A DNA stretch of 64,000 bases from Microbacterium forte (GTDB lineage Bacteria > Actinomycetota > Actinomycetes > Actinomycetales > Microbacteriaceae): contig NZ_CP116871.1 of assembly GCF_031885415.1 (NCBI RefSeq), forward strand, positions 1,922,001 through 1,986,000. The letters run 5' to 3'. This document shows positions 9,289 to 21,009 of this stretch, one piece after another; within the stretch, counting starts at the first letter, position 1; each line of letters begins with the position of its first letter. Made by a program: the position numbers and the translations under genes. Below the pieces are notes generated by a model, which was given only the letters and a program-made list of their open reading frames with translations, had not been told where the DNA came from and did not search any database.

Positions 9289-11055
9289 CTAGAGCGTGAG
9301 CCCGTGACCGAATCGGAAGAGCGGATCTGCGGTGTCGAAGGGCACGTCCGGACGCGAGGCGACGACCGCCGCCATCGACCTCGGCAGGTCGAACGGCAGC
9401 CTGCCCTGCGCGCCGGCGACGCCACTCAGCACGTCGAGCAGCGCGGCCGCGGAGACGCCCCAGTTGACGGTGACGGCAGCCGCGGCATCCGTGATCGGCT
9501 GGAGGATCGGCGGACGATCGGCGAGCACGTCGACCACGGTCGGCACGGCACCCGCGATCGCACGCACGTGATCGAGCACCTCGTCGGGGAACTCGAGCGA
9601 GCCCGCGTGGAAGAAGTTCTCGAAGATGGTGTCGCGCTGCTCGAACGGGGCCTGCAGGCGGATGACCGCGAGATCGGCCTCGTCCGGCGTCGCGACGACC
9701 TCGCCGTAGGCCGCCGCGACCTCGGCGTCGATCCCTTCGACGTAGAGCTTGAGCCCGGTGGCGAACGGCAGCGCGCCGTCGTTCGTCAGCACGGTGACGG
9801 ACGCTCGTTGAGCCGCCTCTCCGGCGGCACGGAACTCGGCGCGGCCGACGATCTCATCGGCCGCGTCCTCGTCGACGAACGGATCCTCGAAGAGCCCGAG
9901 CTCGAACTTCTCCCGCAGGATCCGTCGTGCCGAGACATCGAGTCTCTCCTCCGAGACAGAGCCGTCGGCGAGGAGCTCGAGCAGCAGCTCCGGGCAGTCC
10001 TCGCCGCCGAACTGATCGACGCCGGCATCCAGCACCTTGAGCATGCGCTCGCGCGGCGTCAGGTCTTCGACGCCCCACGCCCGAGCGGGGAACGGCTGCC
10101 CGAAGATCTCGGCGTCGTTGATCAGTCCCCAGTCGGTGCACACGACCCCGTCGAACCCGAAGCGCTCGCGCAGCAGGCCCGTGATGACCGATCTGTTGAA
10201 GCCGAAGCCGACCTCTTCGTATTCGGTTCCCACGGGCATGCCGTAGTACGGCATCATCTGTCGGGTGCCCGCGGCGAGGGCGTCTTCGAAGGGCTTGAGG
10301 TGCAGCTCGAACTCGTCGCCCGGGTAGACCTGCTCACGGCCGTAGGGGAAATGCGGATCCTCCCCGTCGAGTTGCGGCCCTCCTCCCGGGAAGTGCTTCG
10401 TCATCGTCGACACGGATCCGGGGCCGAAGGAGTCGCCTTGGAATCCACGGATATATGCCGCTCCGAGAATGCCTGTCAGTTCAGGGTCCTCCCCGAAGGT
10501 CGCGGTCTGCCGTGCCCACCGTGGTTCGGTGGCGAGATCGACCTGCGGATGGAGCGCCACACGCAGACCGACGGCCGTATATTCCTGTCGAGCGATATCA
10601 GCGAAACGCTCCACCAGCTCAGGGTCTCGAGTGGCTGCGAGACCGAGTGTCTCCGGCCACTGCGAGAACGGCCCTGCGAGGATCGATGCCCCGGGGTTCT
10701 CGCTGAACGAATGCCGCGGGTCGGTCGACAGAGTGACCGGGATGCCGAGTCTCGTCGAGGCGGCGAGCCGCTGCAGCTCGTTCTGCCACGCCGCGATCTC
10801 GCGCCCGGTGGGCGCGGCACCCAGCAGATTGAAGTGCGTCATGTTCTTGACCTCGACGAACTCGCGCGCGCTCGGGGTGCCGAAGATCGGGTTCGCCTCG
10901 TCGAGGTCGCCGATCGCGATCATCGTGTGGAAGAACAGCCCGGCCTTCTCCACGATGGTCATCTCATCGAGGAGCAGCTGCACGCGCTCATCGATCGCCA
11001 GACTCGTGTCGAGCCATGGTCGCGCGGTGATGACATCGGTGTTCGTCATGGTCAC
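9289..11055 (-). CDS. Glycoside hydrolase family 3 protein (beta-glucosidase-like)
   Basis: 588 residues with the GH3 (alpha/beta)8 barrel and alpha/beta sandwich. The substrate-binding Lys-His pair is seen in TKHFPGGG, and the catalytic nucleophile is the Asp of GVVCTDWG (about residue 306). There is no fibronectin-III tail and no signal peptide, so a cytosolic enzyme is expected, acting on imported oligosaccharides. The GTG at 11055 overlaps the stop of the upstream MFS transporter (GTGA); an ATG two codons on is the alternative. The MFS-GH3 pair and the divergent TetR gene suggest import and hydrolysis of a plant glucoside or similar glycoside. The exact sugar is not determinable. Confidence 0.9.
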   Translation of the reverse strand: MTMTNTDVITARPWLDTSLAIDERVQLLLDEMTIVEKAGLFFHTMIAIGDLDEANPIFGTPSAREFVEVKNMTHFNLLGAAPTGREIAAWQNELQRLAASTRLGIPVTLSTDPRHSFSENPGASILAGPFSQWPETLGLAATRDPELVERFADIARQEYTAVGLRVALHPQVDLATEPRWARQTATFGEDPELTGILGAAYIRGFQGDSFGPGSVSTMTKHFPGGGPQLDGEDPHFPYGREQVYPGDEFELHLKPFEDALAAGTRQMMPYYGMPVGTEYEEVGFGFNRSVITGLLRERFGFDGVVCTDWGLINDAEIFGQPFPARAWGVEDLTPRERMLKVLDAGVDQFGGEDCPELLLELLADGSVSEERLDVSARRILREKFELGLFEDPFVDEDAADEIVGRAEFRAAGEAAQRASVTVLTNDGALPFATGLKLYVEGIDAEVAAAYGEVVATPDEADLAVIRLQAPFEQRDTIFENFFHAGSLEFPDEVLDHVRAIAGAVPTVVDVLADRPPILQPITDAAAAVTVNWGVSAAALLDVLSGVAGAQGRLPFDLPRSMAAVVASRPDVPFDTADPLFRFGHGLTL

Positions 11056-12350
11056 TTGACTCCCTTGATGCGGTAGACGAGAACGGCGCCGGCGAGCGCG
11101 ACGAGCGCCCCGAACAGGTACCAGGTGGTGTATCCGCCGAGCGGGGTCGCCGCCCCGAGTGCGATGATGCTCGGCGCGATGGCGGGAGCGATCGACTGCG
11201 GAAGAGCGTTCGCGATGTTCAGCACGCCGAGGTCCTTGGCGACATCGTCGGGATTCGGCAGCACCTCGGTGGCGAGGGCGAGGTCGACCGACAGGAACGA
11301 GCCGGCACCCAGGCCGATGATGGCCTGCGCGACGATCACGACCGGGATCGAGGGTGCCAGGGCCAGGATCACGAGGCCGACGACCATGATCACTCCGGCG
11401 ATCGCGACGAACGGTCGCCGCTTGCCGATCCTGTCGGACAGGAACCCTCCGAGCGGGGCGGAGATGGCCATCGCCGCCATCGACGCGAGGTTCGCGATGA
11501 GGATCGTGCCGACCGCCCCCTGCTCGTCGAGCTCGAACTTGTTGACGAGGTACAGGGGAAGGAAGGTGGCGATGCCCGCGTAGCCGAACATGACGAAGAA
11601 CTTGGTCAGCCAGGTCCAGCCGAAGTCCGGGTGCTTGCGGGGGTTGAAAACGAACGAGCCGAAGAACGTGCCAACAGTGAAGCGTGTGGCCGGCTTCTCG
11701 GTGAGTCGACGATCCTTCAGCGTGAGCACGAACACGACGACCAGGATCAGCGCGATCGCACCGGGGACGAAGAACCGCTCGAAGTCACCGGGGAGGAAGT
11801 TCACGATGAAGCTGCCGGCGAGGATGCCGATGGGTGTCGTGATGCCGATGATGCCCGAGACCTTGCCGCGGCTCGAGACCGGCACCTGGTCGGGCAGCGT
11901 GGCATTGGCTGCAGCGAGCACCGCGTTCATCGACGCCTGCACGAGGCACCAGGCCAGCAGCACGACGAGCACCGAGGTCGCGGCGCCGATGATCGCGAAG
12001 CCGCCGAGACCGACGATCGCTCCGCCGAGGATCCAGGGGCGGCGCATGCCCCACTTCGAGGTCGTGCGGTCGGAGAGACGCCCCACCAGCGGGTTCGCGA
12101 TGAGCGCGAATGCAGCGCCGACTCCCATCACGAGGCCGAGGCTCGCCTCGGTGTTCGTGGGGTCGAGGCGCTGGATCTTGAACGCCATCGACACCATCAC
12201 GGGGGTGAGAAGCGCCAGGTAGACGCCGAAGTTCACGGCGGCGAGTCCGGGCGTATATCCGCGGGGCGTCTTCAGCGGCGTGGTGCCGGGGACTTTGAAG
12301 CCGGTGGTACCGACGGCAGCCGCAGTCGCGGCCGATGACAGCTCTGTCAC
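11052..12350 (-). CDS. MFS transporter, probably glycoside/sugar importer
   Basis: 432 residues with twelve predicted membrane helices and the MFS loop motif GRLSDRTTSKWGMRR between helices 2 and 3, repeated in weaker form after the central loop (GGFLSDRIGKRRP). That pattern resembles sugar-type MFS/GPH carriers. GTG at 12350 is preferred because AAAGGA lies 7 nt upstream; an ATG eleven codons earlier lacks such a site. The gene is first of a two-gene operon with the GH3 enzyme, overlapping by 4 bp, and is transcribed away from the tandem TetR gene through a shared operator region. Confidence 0.85.
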   Translation of the reverse strand: MTELSSAATAAAVGTTGFKVPGTTPLKTPRGYTPGLAAVNFGVYLALLTPVMVSMAFKIQRLDPTNTEASLGLVMGVGAAFALIANPLVGRLSDRTTSKWGMRRPWILGGAIVGLGGFAIIGAATSVLVVLLAWCLVQASMNAVLAAANATLPDQVPVSSRGKVSGIIGITTPIGILAGSFIVNFLPGDFERFFVPGAIALILVVVFVLTLKDRRLTEKPATRFTVGTFFGSFVFNPRKHPDFGWTWLTKFFVMFGYAGIATFLPLYLVNKFELDEQGAVGTILIANLASMAAMAISAPLGGFLSDRIGKRRPFVAIAGVIMVVGLVILALAPSIPVVIVAQAIIGLGAGSFLSVDLALATEVLPNPDDVAKDLGVLNIANALPQSIAPAIAPSIIALGAATPLGGYTTWYLFGALVALAGAVLVYRIKGVK

Positions 12351-12421
12351 GGGGGATCCTTTCGGGCAAGGTTCGTCGGTCATCTGCGACCGGACGTGAG
12401 GAAGACGATACACGAATCTCG

Positions 12422-12455
12422 ACCGTTTGGTAAGTGAATGTCTACCGACTGGTAA
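12422..12455. promoter_or_regulatory. Two ACC-N4-GGT palindromes between MFS and TetR genes
   Basis: ACCGTTTGGTAA (12422-12433) and ACCGACTGGTAA (12444-12455) are direct repeats 22 bp apart, two helical turns. Each begins with a 10-bp imperfect palindrome ACC-N4-GGT. They sit in the divergent promoter gap and are the natural binding sites for the adjacent tandem TetR protein. Confidence 0.65.
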
Positions 12456-12484
12456 TGAGAGAGAATGAGGGGGAAGGGGGAGCG

Positions 12485-13768
12485 ATGACGACAGCGACGA
12501 CGACAGGCTCGCGTCAGGCGCGCGCCGCGGCCACGCGCCAGCGGATCGTGGACGCCGCCCGCGAGTTGTTCATCTCGAACGGGTACCGCTCGACGTCCCT
12601 GCGCGACATCGCCGCCGCGGCATCCGTGAGCCACCCCGGCCTCCTCGGCCACTTCGCCTCGAAGGACGACCTGCTCGCCGAAGTCGTCGCCGGATTCGAG
12701 GAGGAGAACGAGAGGGCGTTCGATCTGGTCGGGGCGGCATCGGACTCGGGCGAGCTGATCTTCGCCGACGTTGCACGGCGCAACGCGCGCACCCCGGGTT
12801 ACCTGGAGCTCTTCGCCGCACTCACGGGCGAGGCGTCGGCCCCCGAGCATCCGGCCCACGAGCGGATGCGACAGCGATACGCCCGTCTGCGTGAGCTGAG
12901 CTCGGAGGTGCTCGAGGACGCGGCGCTGCACGGTACCATCGACGCCGGCAGAGATGTGTCAGACGAGACCACCCGTCACATGGCCGGCTGGGACGGGCTG
13001 CAGCTGATCTCGCAGTACCTTCCCGACCGCGTCGATGTCGTGCAGATGCTCGAGGAGCGCGAATCGCTGTGGGCGCTGCCCGTCGGTTGGCGCGACCCTG
13101 CCCAGCCCGCACCCGCAGACGTGGCCGCGGGTCCGTTGCCCGCCATGTCGGCGGCGCTCGTCGAGGGCGCTGGCGACAACGAGCCCGGTTATGCAGTCGG
13201 TCGACGCCGTCGGGCGCAGATCCTCGCGGACGCGATGCATCTGTTCTCGCGGGGAGGATACGGCGACACGAGTCTCAGCGACATCGCCAAGGCTGTCGGG
13301 GTGTCGAAGTCGACGCTCCTGCACCACTACCCCTCGAAGGAGCTGCTGCTGAGCGCCGTGCTCACCGAGCGCGACCGCGCCATTCAGGAGCGCAGCGAGG
13401 ACGAGCATCCCGAACGCGCCGGGGCCGCACTGCGCGATCTCCCCACCGGCGCGCGCGTCAGCGCACTCGACGAGCCGGGCCTGATCGAGGTGTATGCGGT
13501 GCTGTCGTGCGAGGCCGTTCCCGCGACGCACCCCGCCCACGACTACTTCGCCGAGCGCTTCGAGGAGGTCATCGGCTACTTCGCCGAGCTCTTCCGGCTC
13601 GCGCAGGTCGACGGGGACCTGTCGGAGCATCGCGACCCCGAGCACGAGGCCGTCTGGCTCGTCGCGATGTGGGACGGGCTGCAGTATCAATGGCTGTACG
13701 ACAGGGACGCGGTCGACATCACCGCCCACCTGCGCGCCCATCTCGACGACGTTCTTCCGCTGCGCTGA
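12485..13768 (+). CDS. Regulator with two fused TetR domains
   Basis: 427 residues, twice the usual TetR length. The first TetR DNA-binding domain is at about residues 15-65 (RQRIVDAARELF ... SLRDIAAAASVSHPGLLGHF), followed by a ligand domain. After a linker near residues 200-235 comes a second complete unit (RRAQILADAMHLFSRGGY ... SLSDIAKAVGVSKSTLLHHY) with its own ligand domain. Both halves end with similar WDGLQ helices, so it is an internal duplication that would act as a built-in dimer. ATG at 12485 follows a GGGGGAAGGGGG ribosome site. It is divergent from the MFS-GH3 operon, its likely target. Confidence 0.9.
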   Translation: MTTATTTGSRQARAAATRQRIVDAARELFISNGYRSTSLRDIAAAASVSHPGLLGHFASKDDLLAEVVAGFEEENERAFDLVGAASDSGELIFADVARRNARTPGYLELFAALTGEASAPEHPAHERMRQRYARLRELSSEVLEDAALHGTIDAGRDVSDETTRHMAGWDGLQLISQYLPDRVDVVQMLEERESLWALPVGWRDPAQPAPADVAAGPLPAMSAALVEGAGDNEPGYAVGRRRRAQILADAMHLFSRGGYGDTSLSDIAKAVGVSKSTLLHHYPSKELLLSAVLTERDRAIQERSEDEHPERAGAALRDLPTGARVSALDEPGLIEVYAVLSCEAVPATHPAHDYFAERFEEVIGYFAELFRLAQVDGDLSEHRDPEHEAVWLVAMWDGLQYQWLYDRDAVDITAHLRAHLDDVLPLR

Positions 13769-13803
13769 CGCGTGCGACGTCCTGCCGGAGGCCTCAGACG
13801 GCG

Positions 13804-15879
<2,076 letters not shown>

Positions 15880-15885
15880 CCCTCC

Positions 15886-15891
15886 AGCGTA
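15886..15891 (-). promoter_or_regulatory. -10 hexamer TACGCT, leaderless pattern (recQ)
   Basis: On the reverse strand TACGCT ends 6 nt before the ATG at 15879, the usual spacing for transcription beginning at the start codon. Confidence 0.5.
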
Positions 15892-15970
15892 ACGACCCCC
15901 GCCGACCTCGGCCCGCCCCTCCACAACTCCACGGGCGTAGGTTGGACGCAGACGCCTGAAGGAGATCCCG

Positions 15971-16288
15971 ATGACCGACATCACCGTCACCCGCGACGAC
16001 GCAGAATCCCGCTACGAGATCCGCTCGGACGGCACGCTCGCCGGCTACGCCGAGTTCGATCTGCGCCCCGGCGCGATCCGCTTCATCCACACCGAGATCG
16101 ACCCCGCATTCCAGGGGCAGGGCCTCGCCGGCATCCTCGCCGAGAGGGCGCTGACGGATGCCGCCGCCTCCGGCGATGCGATCGTGCCGCTGTGCCCGTA
16201 CATCGCGAAGTACCTGACGACGCACGAGATCGCCGGCGCCGAGATCCGCTGGCCGAAGCGCCCCGGTACCGCACCGGCCGAGGCGTGA
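15971..16288 (+). CDS. Small GNAT-type N-acetyltransferase (NATD1/YjdJ-like)
   Basis: 105 residues, the short single-domain GNAT form. The acetyl-CoA loop is FQGQGLAGILAERAL; the C-terminal IVPLCPYIAKYL is characteristic of the YjdJ/NATD1 group. Substrate is unknown, and these proteins are usually listed as putative acetyltransferases. ATG at 15971 follows AAGGAGA. It is divergent from recQ and monocistronic. Confidence 0.85.
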   Translation: MTDITVTRDDAESRYEIRSDGTLAGYAEFDLRPGAIRFIHTEIDPAFQGQGLAGILAERALTDAAASGDAIVPLCPYIAKYLTTHEIAGAEIRWPKRPGTAPAEA

Positions 16289-16358
16289 CCGGATTCGGAC
16301 CTGGGCGAATGGCCTGGCGGGAATGGCCTGATGGGGATGACCTGACTCCAGGGCTCGA

Positions 16359-16736
16359 CTACTGCAGACAGGTGCCCATGTAGTACTCGAACAGGGCTTC
16401 TCCTGATGCTTTGGCGTTGTCGTCGTACGCCTCGATGACCGCGGTGGGATCGTCATCGATCGATTCCGCACCCACCGTGAGGTAGTCGGTCCAGGCCGTC
16501 AGGTCATCGGCGAGCTCCGGGGTCGGCTCGAGCTCCTCGACGAGGCTGAGCCGCGTCTGCACGTCCGCTTCCGTGTTCATCCCCGGGACCAGCGCGACGA
16601 ACGCGACCGCCGCCGCCTCATGCTCGTCATGGAGCGGGCCGCAGAACCCGGCATCGCCGCCTGAGGCGCAACCCGACAGCACCACCGCCGAGGCGCCGAG
16701 GGCGAGCAGGATAATGGGAGAACGTCGAGACATCAT
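16359..16736 (-). CDS. Small secreted lipoprotein, function unknown
   Basis: 125 residues. It has a typical lipoprotein signal peptide: MMSRRS, a hydrophobic stretch, and lipobox VVLSGC near residue 23, so it should be anchored to the outer face of the membrane. The mature part is acidic and helical with two further cysteines (FCGPL near the start, GTCLQ at the end) that could form a disulfide. No family is recognised. TAGGCT ends 6 nt before the first ATG (16736), supporting that start and a leaderless transcript. Confidence 0.75.
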   Translation of the reverse strand: MMSRRSPIILLALGASAVVLSGCASGGDAGFCGPLHDEHEAAAVAFVALVPGMNTEADVQTRLSLVEELEPTPELADDLTAWTDYLTVGAESIDDDPTAVIEAYDDNAKASGEALFEYYMGTCLQ

Positions 16737-16742
16737 GGGGCG

Positions 16743-16748
16743 AGCCTA
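16743..16748 (-). promoter_or_regulatory. -10 hexamer TAGGCT, leaderless pattern (lipoprotein)
   Basis: Reverse-strand TAGGCT ends 6 nt before the ATG at 16736. Confidence 0.5.
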
Positions 16749-16800
16749 GGAGTCCACCGGAGTGCCGGTGCGCAGACGCCCCTGAGCGAAGGAGAATCGG

Positions 16801-17763
16801 ATGACCGTTATCGCGACCCCATCCGATGACGTCCACGGCGAAGCACGGATCGGCGAACGTCGCATCGTCCTCGAACCGCGCGAGGTGCCTCTCGGCGGGG
16901 TGCGCGGCATGAATGTGCTGCGTGTTCTGCCGCACCGCAACCTGCCGACGATCGGGGCCTGGTGCTTCCTCGACCGGTTCGGACCGGCCGACACCCGCAT
17001 GCGGGTCGAGCCGCACCCCCACATCGGATTGCAGACGGTCACCTGGCCGCTGGTCGGAGAGATCCGTCACCGCGACTCGCTCGGCAGCGACGCCGACCTG
17101 CGACGCGGGCAGCTCAACCTGATGACCGCCGGCAACGGCATCTCGCACTCCGAGTACTCGATCGGCGATGACCCCATCCCCCTCGACGCCCTGCAGTTCT
17201 GGGTGGTCCTGCCCGACGGCGCACGCCAGGGAGCGGGCGGCTTCGAGCGCCACACCGATCTCCCTCAGGTCTCGCTTCGGGCCGACGAAGGCTCGTCGGC
17301 CACGGCCACCGTGGTTCTCGGTGAGTTCGCCGGCGTCACCTCACCGGCCACCGTGCACACACCCATCGTCGGCGCCGAGATCGTGGTGCCGGCCGGCACC
17401 CGCGTCCGGCTGCCGCTGCGCCCCGAATGGGAGCACGCCCTCATGCTCGTCGAGGGAGATGCAGACGTGGCGACGCACGGGATGACCCAGAACGAGATGC
17501 TCTACCTGGGCGACTCGCGCGGTGCCGTCGAGGTGACGAGCGTGCAGGGTGCGTTGCTCTTCCTCATCGGAGGCGAGCCGTTCGCCGACGAGATCGTCAT
17601 GTGGTGGAACTTCGCCGGACGTGATCACGACGAGATCGTCGAGGCGCGCACCGAGTGGGAGGCGGCATCCGCTCGCTTCGGCGTCGTCGAGGGGCACGAC
17701 GTGCGCATCCCCGCACCTCCCCTGCCCGACGTGCGGCTCATGCCCCGCGGTCGGAAGATCTGA
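16801..17763 (+). CDS. Pirin family protein
   Basis: 320 residues with the two-cupin pirin fold. The N-terminal cupin metal ligands appear as the EPHPHIGLQTVTW motif, followed by LNLMTAGNGISHSE; the C-terminal cupin and an acidic WWNF region follow. Bacterial pirins act as quercetin dioxygenases or as redox-linked binding partners of metabolic enzymes; which applies here is unknown. ATG at 16801 follows GAAGGAGA. The gene is divergent from the lipoprotein gene and convergent with the secreted protease. Confidence 0.9.
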   Translation: MTVIATPSDDVHGEARIGERRIVLEPREVPLGGVRGMNVLRVLPHRNLPTIGAWCFLDRFGPADTRMRVEPHPHIGLQTVTWPLVGEIRHRDSLGSDADLRRGQLNLMTAGNGISHSEYSIGDDPIPLDALQFWVVLPDGARQGAGGFERHTDLPQVSLRADEGSSATATVVLGEFAGVTSPATVHTPIVGAEIVVPAGTRVRLPLRPEWEHALMLVEGDADVATHGMTQNEMLYLGDSRGAVEVTSVQGALLFLIGGEPFADEIVMWWNFAGRDHDEIVEARTEWEAASARFGVVEGHDVRIPAPPLPDVRLMPRGRKI

Positions 17764-17778
17764 CTCCACAGCGCATGA

Positions 17779-17812
17779 CGACGCCCCGCGCTCCGAAGAG
17801 CACGGGGCGTCG
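17779..17812. terminator. Hairpin between pirin and subtilase genes
   Basis: CGACGCCCCG (17779-17788) pairs with CGGGGCGTCG (17803-17812), with an inner CTC/GAG stem and CGAA loop. The genes on both sides converge on it. Confidence 0.7.
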
Positions 17813-17822
17813 CCTGTGACTG

Positions 17823-20800
17823 CTACTGCGCGTCGACCGTCACGATCGTGCGCACGGCGGACTCACCGTATTGCACGAGTCCGAGATAGCGGGTGCCGGC
17901 GGTGAGGCCGGTCCAGCTGAGCTCGTAGCTCGTCGCCTGGCCGCGCACGGCCTCGATCGGGTTCGGGGTCGCCGTGAACGCCCCCTCACCCTCGGGCTGC
18001 ACGTTGGCGTAGGTCATGTCCCACGTCATCGGCGCCGAGGTCGAGTAGACGTTCGCGACCACCAGGTAGGTGCCGGCCGTCGGTGCAGGAAGCGTCACCC
18101 GCTCGTCGGCCGACCCCGTCGCCGACTGCCAGCGCTCGTAGTAGCGCAGGTCGTCGGGGCTCACGACCCGATAGACCGTGAGGTCGAGGTCGCTGCCCGT
18201 GTCATCCGACGAGTCGAGGTCGAAGCGCGAGAGCGTCGTGCCCTCCGGCACGTCGACGATCCACGACACGTCCTTGTTCGCGTCTCCCGATGCCTCGTCA
18301 CCCGAGTGGCCGACGACCCGGCCGTCCGGGTCTTCCAGCAGCGTGAACGGCGTGAGGCCCGACACCCCGAGCGCGAGAGCGCCGTCGACGCCGGGAGTGA
18401 TGTCGACCGTGGTCGAACCGTCGACTCCCGTGCCCTCGACCTCGGCCGGAGCATCCGCCGTGACGGGGAACACCGCGATCGGCGACCGCACCGTGTTCTT
18501 CTTGCTCGTCCAGGTGAGCGATCCGGTCGCCCACTGCTCGACCGGTGCGCTCTGGTTGTCGAACGTGACCGTGTAGGTCGCGGTCTGCCCCGGCTTGTCG
18601 AACTTCAGCGTCGACGGCTCCACCGTCACGTTCACGCCGGGCAGATCGACGGATGCCGTGAACGTGCCCTTCTCCGTCGCTGTGACCGTGCGAGTGACCG
18701 TCTGCGCGCTGGCGAGCGATCCGATCGAGAACGACGCGACGTTCAGGTCGCTGCCGTCGATCGGCTCGCCGGGGAAGTCGGCCAGGCCCTTGCCCTCGAG
18801 GAACGCCACCCAGTCGGGCACGTCGTTCAGATAGAGCAGACCCGGGTTGAAGTAGCGCTTCGGGTCGACCTGACCCGCGCCCTGCTGGAACGGGTCCTTG
18901 TTGGCAGAGCCGTCGGGGTTCACCGTGTCGTATGCGGTGGTCATCATCGCGGACTTGATCTCGGCGGGCTTGGCGTTCGGCCGCTCGCCGAGATAGAGCG
19001 CCGCGAGACCGGCGATGTGCGGAGAGGCCATCGACGTGCCGGACAGGATGCCGAACGTCGGCGCCTCTCCGGGAGCGTTCTGCGTGGCCGCGAGGATCGC
19101 GACACCCGGGGCGGCGATGTCGGGCTTCATGATGTCGCTGCCGTCTGCCAGCATCGGGCCGCGGCTCGAGAATCCGGCGATCTGCGGCACGGGCGTCACC
19201 ACTCCGGTCGTGTTCTCACCCACGAGCGTGATCGGACGGTCGACGCCGCCCTGCACGTAGGCGAGCACCGCTGCGCGATGCACCGAGGCGAGGTGCACGG
19301 TCGGCACGGCATGGAAGTCGTTGTCGAGCGAGTCGGCGGCACCGGGCACGTTGACGAGCACGACGCCCATGCCACCGGCATCCTTCACGACCTGCGACTT
19401 CTCGGCGCGAGCGTTGCCGCCTCGGTCGCAGACCACGATGTGACCGGTGACCTTCGCGACATCGAGCGTGCCGGGGAGGCACAGCGCGGCATCGGCGGCG
19501 GCCTGACCTGCAGCCGGCGCATCGCCCGCGTAGATCGACGGTCCGGTGACCGTCGTGCCGAAGGGCACGCTCACCGACGCACCGGCCTGGGCGAAGCCGT
19601 CGAACTGCACGGTGCCCTCCCACGTGGGGATCGTCGAGGCGGCGACCGTGGTATACCACGGAGACGCGTGATCGGCCGTGACCGGGTCGGGGCCGTCGTT
19701 GCCGGCGCTGGTCGCCACGAAGACGCCCGCGGCGGCCGCGTTGAAGAACGCGATGTCCTCCGGCGCGAGCACGGTCGACGCCGCTCCACCGCCGATCGAG
19801 TAGTTGATCACGTCGACCCCGTCGGCGACGGCCTGGTCGATCGCGGCGATCAGGTCACTGCCGGCACAGATGTCGTCGGTCGTTACCGCCTCGTCGGGTC
19901 CGACGTAGCAGGCCTTGTAGGCCGCGACCTTGGCACCGGGTGCGACCCCCGAGATCCTGCCGAAGTCGACGTCCTCGATCGAGGCCTTCACACCGAAGTT
20001 GCCGGCCGCCGTGCTCGCGGTGTGCGAACCGTGGCCGTCGCCGTCACGCGGCGAGAGGTAGTCGTACTGGAAGTCGAATCCTGCCGCCTCGGCGCCGGTG
20101 TAGAAGTACTGGGCGCCGATGAGCTTCGTCGAGTAGTCGCCCTTGTCCCATTCCTGGGCCTCGACCATCGTTCCCTGGAACTGACCGCCGTCGGACTTGT
20201 CGAAGTAGACGTAGGTGCCGTCGGTGTACGGCTGATTCCCCTTGTGGCGCTTGTCCTTCTTGGGCTGCTTCTTGAGGTTCTTGCCCTCGAACGACGGGTG
20301 CTCGGGGGCGATGCCGGTGTCGATGACACCCACGACCACGCCCTCGCCGGCCTTGTCGACACCGCCGGTCTGCTGCCAGACGCCGCCGCGGCCCTTCTTG
20401 TCGTCGCCGAGACCGAGGAAGTCCGTCGAGGTCTGCGCGTCGGGGTGACGGATGAAGTCGGGGTAGACGCCGTAGACGTCCTTCGACGCACGGAGCTTGT
20501 CGACCTGCTCTCCCGACAGCTCGGCGCTGAAGCCGTTGAGCACCACCTGGTAGGTGTTCTCCGGGGTGACCCCGACCTCTTGCGCTATCGTCTGCTGCTC
20601 GGACTCGAGATGCTCGACATAGCGCTGCGAATCCTGCGACTGCCTCTCGAGCTGCTCGCCCTCGGCCGGCTTCGTCGCCTTGAGGCCGTTGACGTCGCCG
20701 GTGTAGCTCGCGAGTGGATCGGACTTCAGCACGACGATGTAGTGACCGGGCGTGCCTTCGACCGGAGTGGGGTGGTTCACCTCCTCCGTGCTTGCGTAGC

Positions 20801-20876
20801 CTGCGGTTGCCGTCGATGCGATGAACAGCGTTGCCAGGGTTGTGGCCGCTGCCATCCGGAGGGGTGTTCGACCCAT
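17823..20876 (-). CDS. Secreted subtilisin-like serine protease (S8)
   Basis: 1017 residues. Signal peptide (MGRTPLRM, hydrophobic run, cleavage near TATAGYA), I9 inhibitor-type propeptide (about residues 42-145), then the S8 catalytic domain with Asp186 (GVIDTG), His282 (DGDGHGSH) and Ser615 (GTSMASPH). A PA domain is inserted before the Ser segment, and C-terminal beta-sandwich domains of the type seen in large actinobacterial and plant subtilases follow. Expected to be an extracellular endopeptidase. ATG at 20876 is set by GGGAGAAG just upstream. No sortase motif is present, so it should be released or loosely wall-bound. Confidence 0.92.
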   Translation of the reverse strand: MGRTPLRMAAATTLATLFIASTATAGYASTEEVNHPTPVEGTPGHYIVVLKSDPLASYTGDVNGLKATKPAEGEQLERQSQDSQRYVEHLESEQQTIAQEVGVTPENTYQVVLNGFSAELSGEQVDKLRASKDVYGVYPDFIRHPDAQTSTDFLGLGDDKKGRGGVWQQTGGVDKAGEGVVVGVIDTGIAPEHPSFEGKNLKKQPKKDKRHKGNQPYTDGTYVYFDKSDGGQFQGTMVEAQEWDKGDYSTKLIGAQYFYTGAEAAGFDFQYDYLSPRDGDGHGSHTASTAAGNFGVKASIEDVDFGRISGVAPGAKVAAYKACYVGPDEAVTTDDICAGSDLIAAIDQAVADGVDVINYSIGGGAASTVLAPEDIAFFNAAAAGVFVATSAGNDGPDPVTADHASPWYTTVAASTIPTWEGTVQFDGFAQAGASVSVPFGTTVTGPSIYAGDAPAAGQAAADAALCLPGTLDVAKVTGHIVVCDRGGNARAEKSQVVKDAGGMGVVLVNVPGAADSLDNDFHAVPTVHLASVHRAAVLAYVQGGVDRPITLVGENTTGVVTPVPQIAGFSSRGPMLADGSDIMKPDIAAPGVAILAATQNAPGEAPTFGILSGTSMASPHIAGLAALYLGERPNAKPAEIKSAMMTTAYDTVNPDGSANKDPFQQGAGQVDPKRYFNPGLLYLNDVPDWVAFLEGKGLADFPGEPIDGSDLNVASFSIGSLASAQTVTRTVTATEKGTFTASVDLPGVNVTVEPSTLKFDKPGQTATYTVTFDNQSAPVEQWATGSLTWTSKKNTVRSPIAVFPVTADAPAEVEGTGVDGSTTVDITPGVDGALALGVSGLTPFTLLEDPDGRVVGHSGDEASGDANKDVSWIVDVPEGTTLSRFDLDSSDDTGSDLDLTVYRVVSPDDLRYYERWQSATGSADERVTLPAPTAGTYLVVANVYSTSAPMTWDMTYANVQPEGEGAFTATPNPIEAVRGQATSYELSWTGLTAGTRYLGLVQYGESAVRTIVTVDAQ

Positions 20877-21009
20877 GCGCTTCTCCCGATGATCACGGTG
20901 CGACTGCGTTGCCGCACCGCCGTTCAAGCTACGCCGGGCTTCCGTCCACACACCAGAGTCGGGGATTATTCCTGGACGAACGGCCAGCCGTGTCGCCGAT
21001 GGTCGACAG

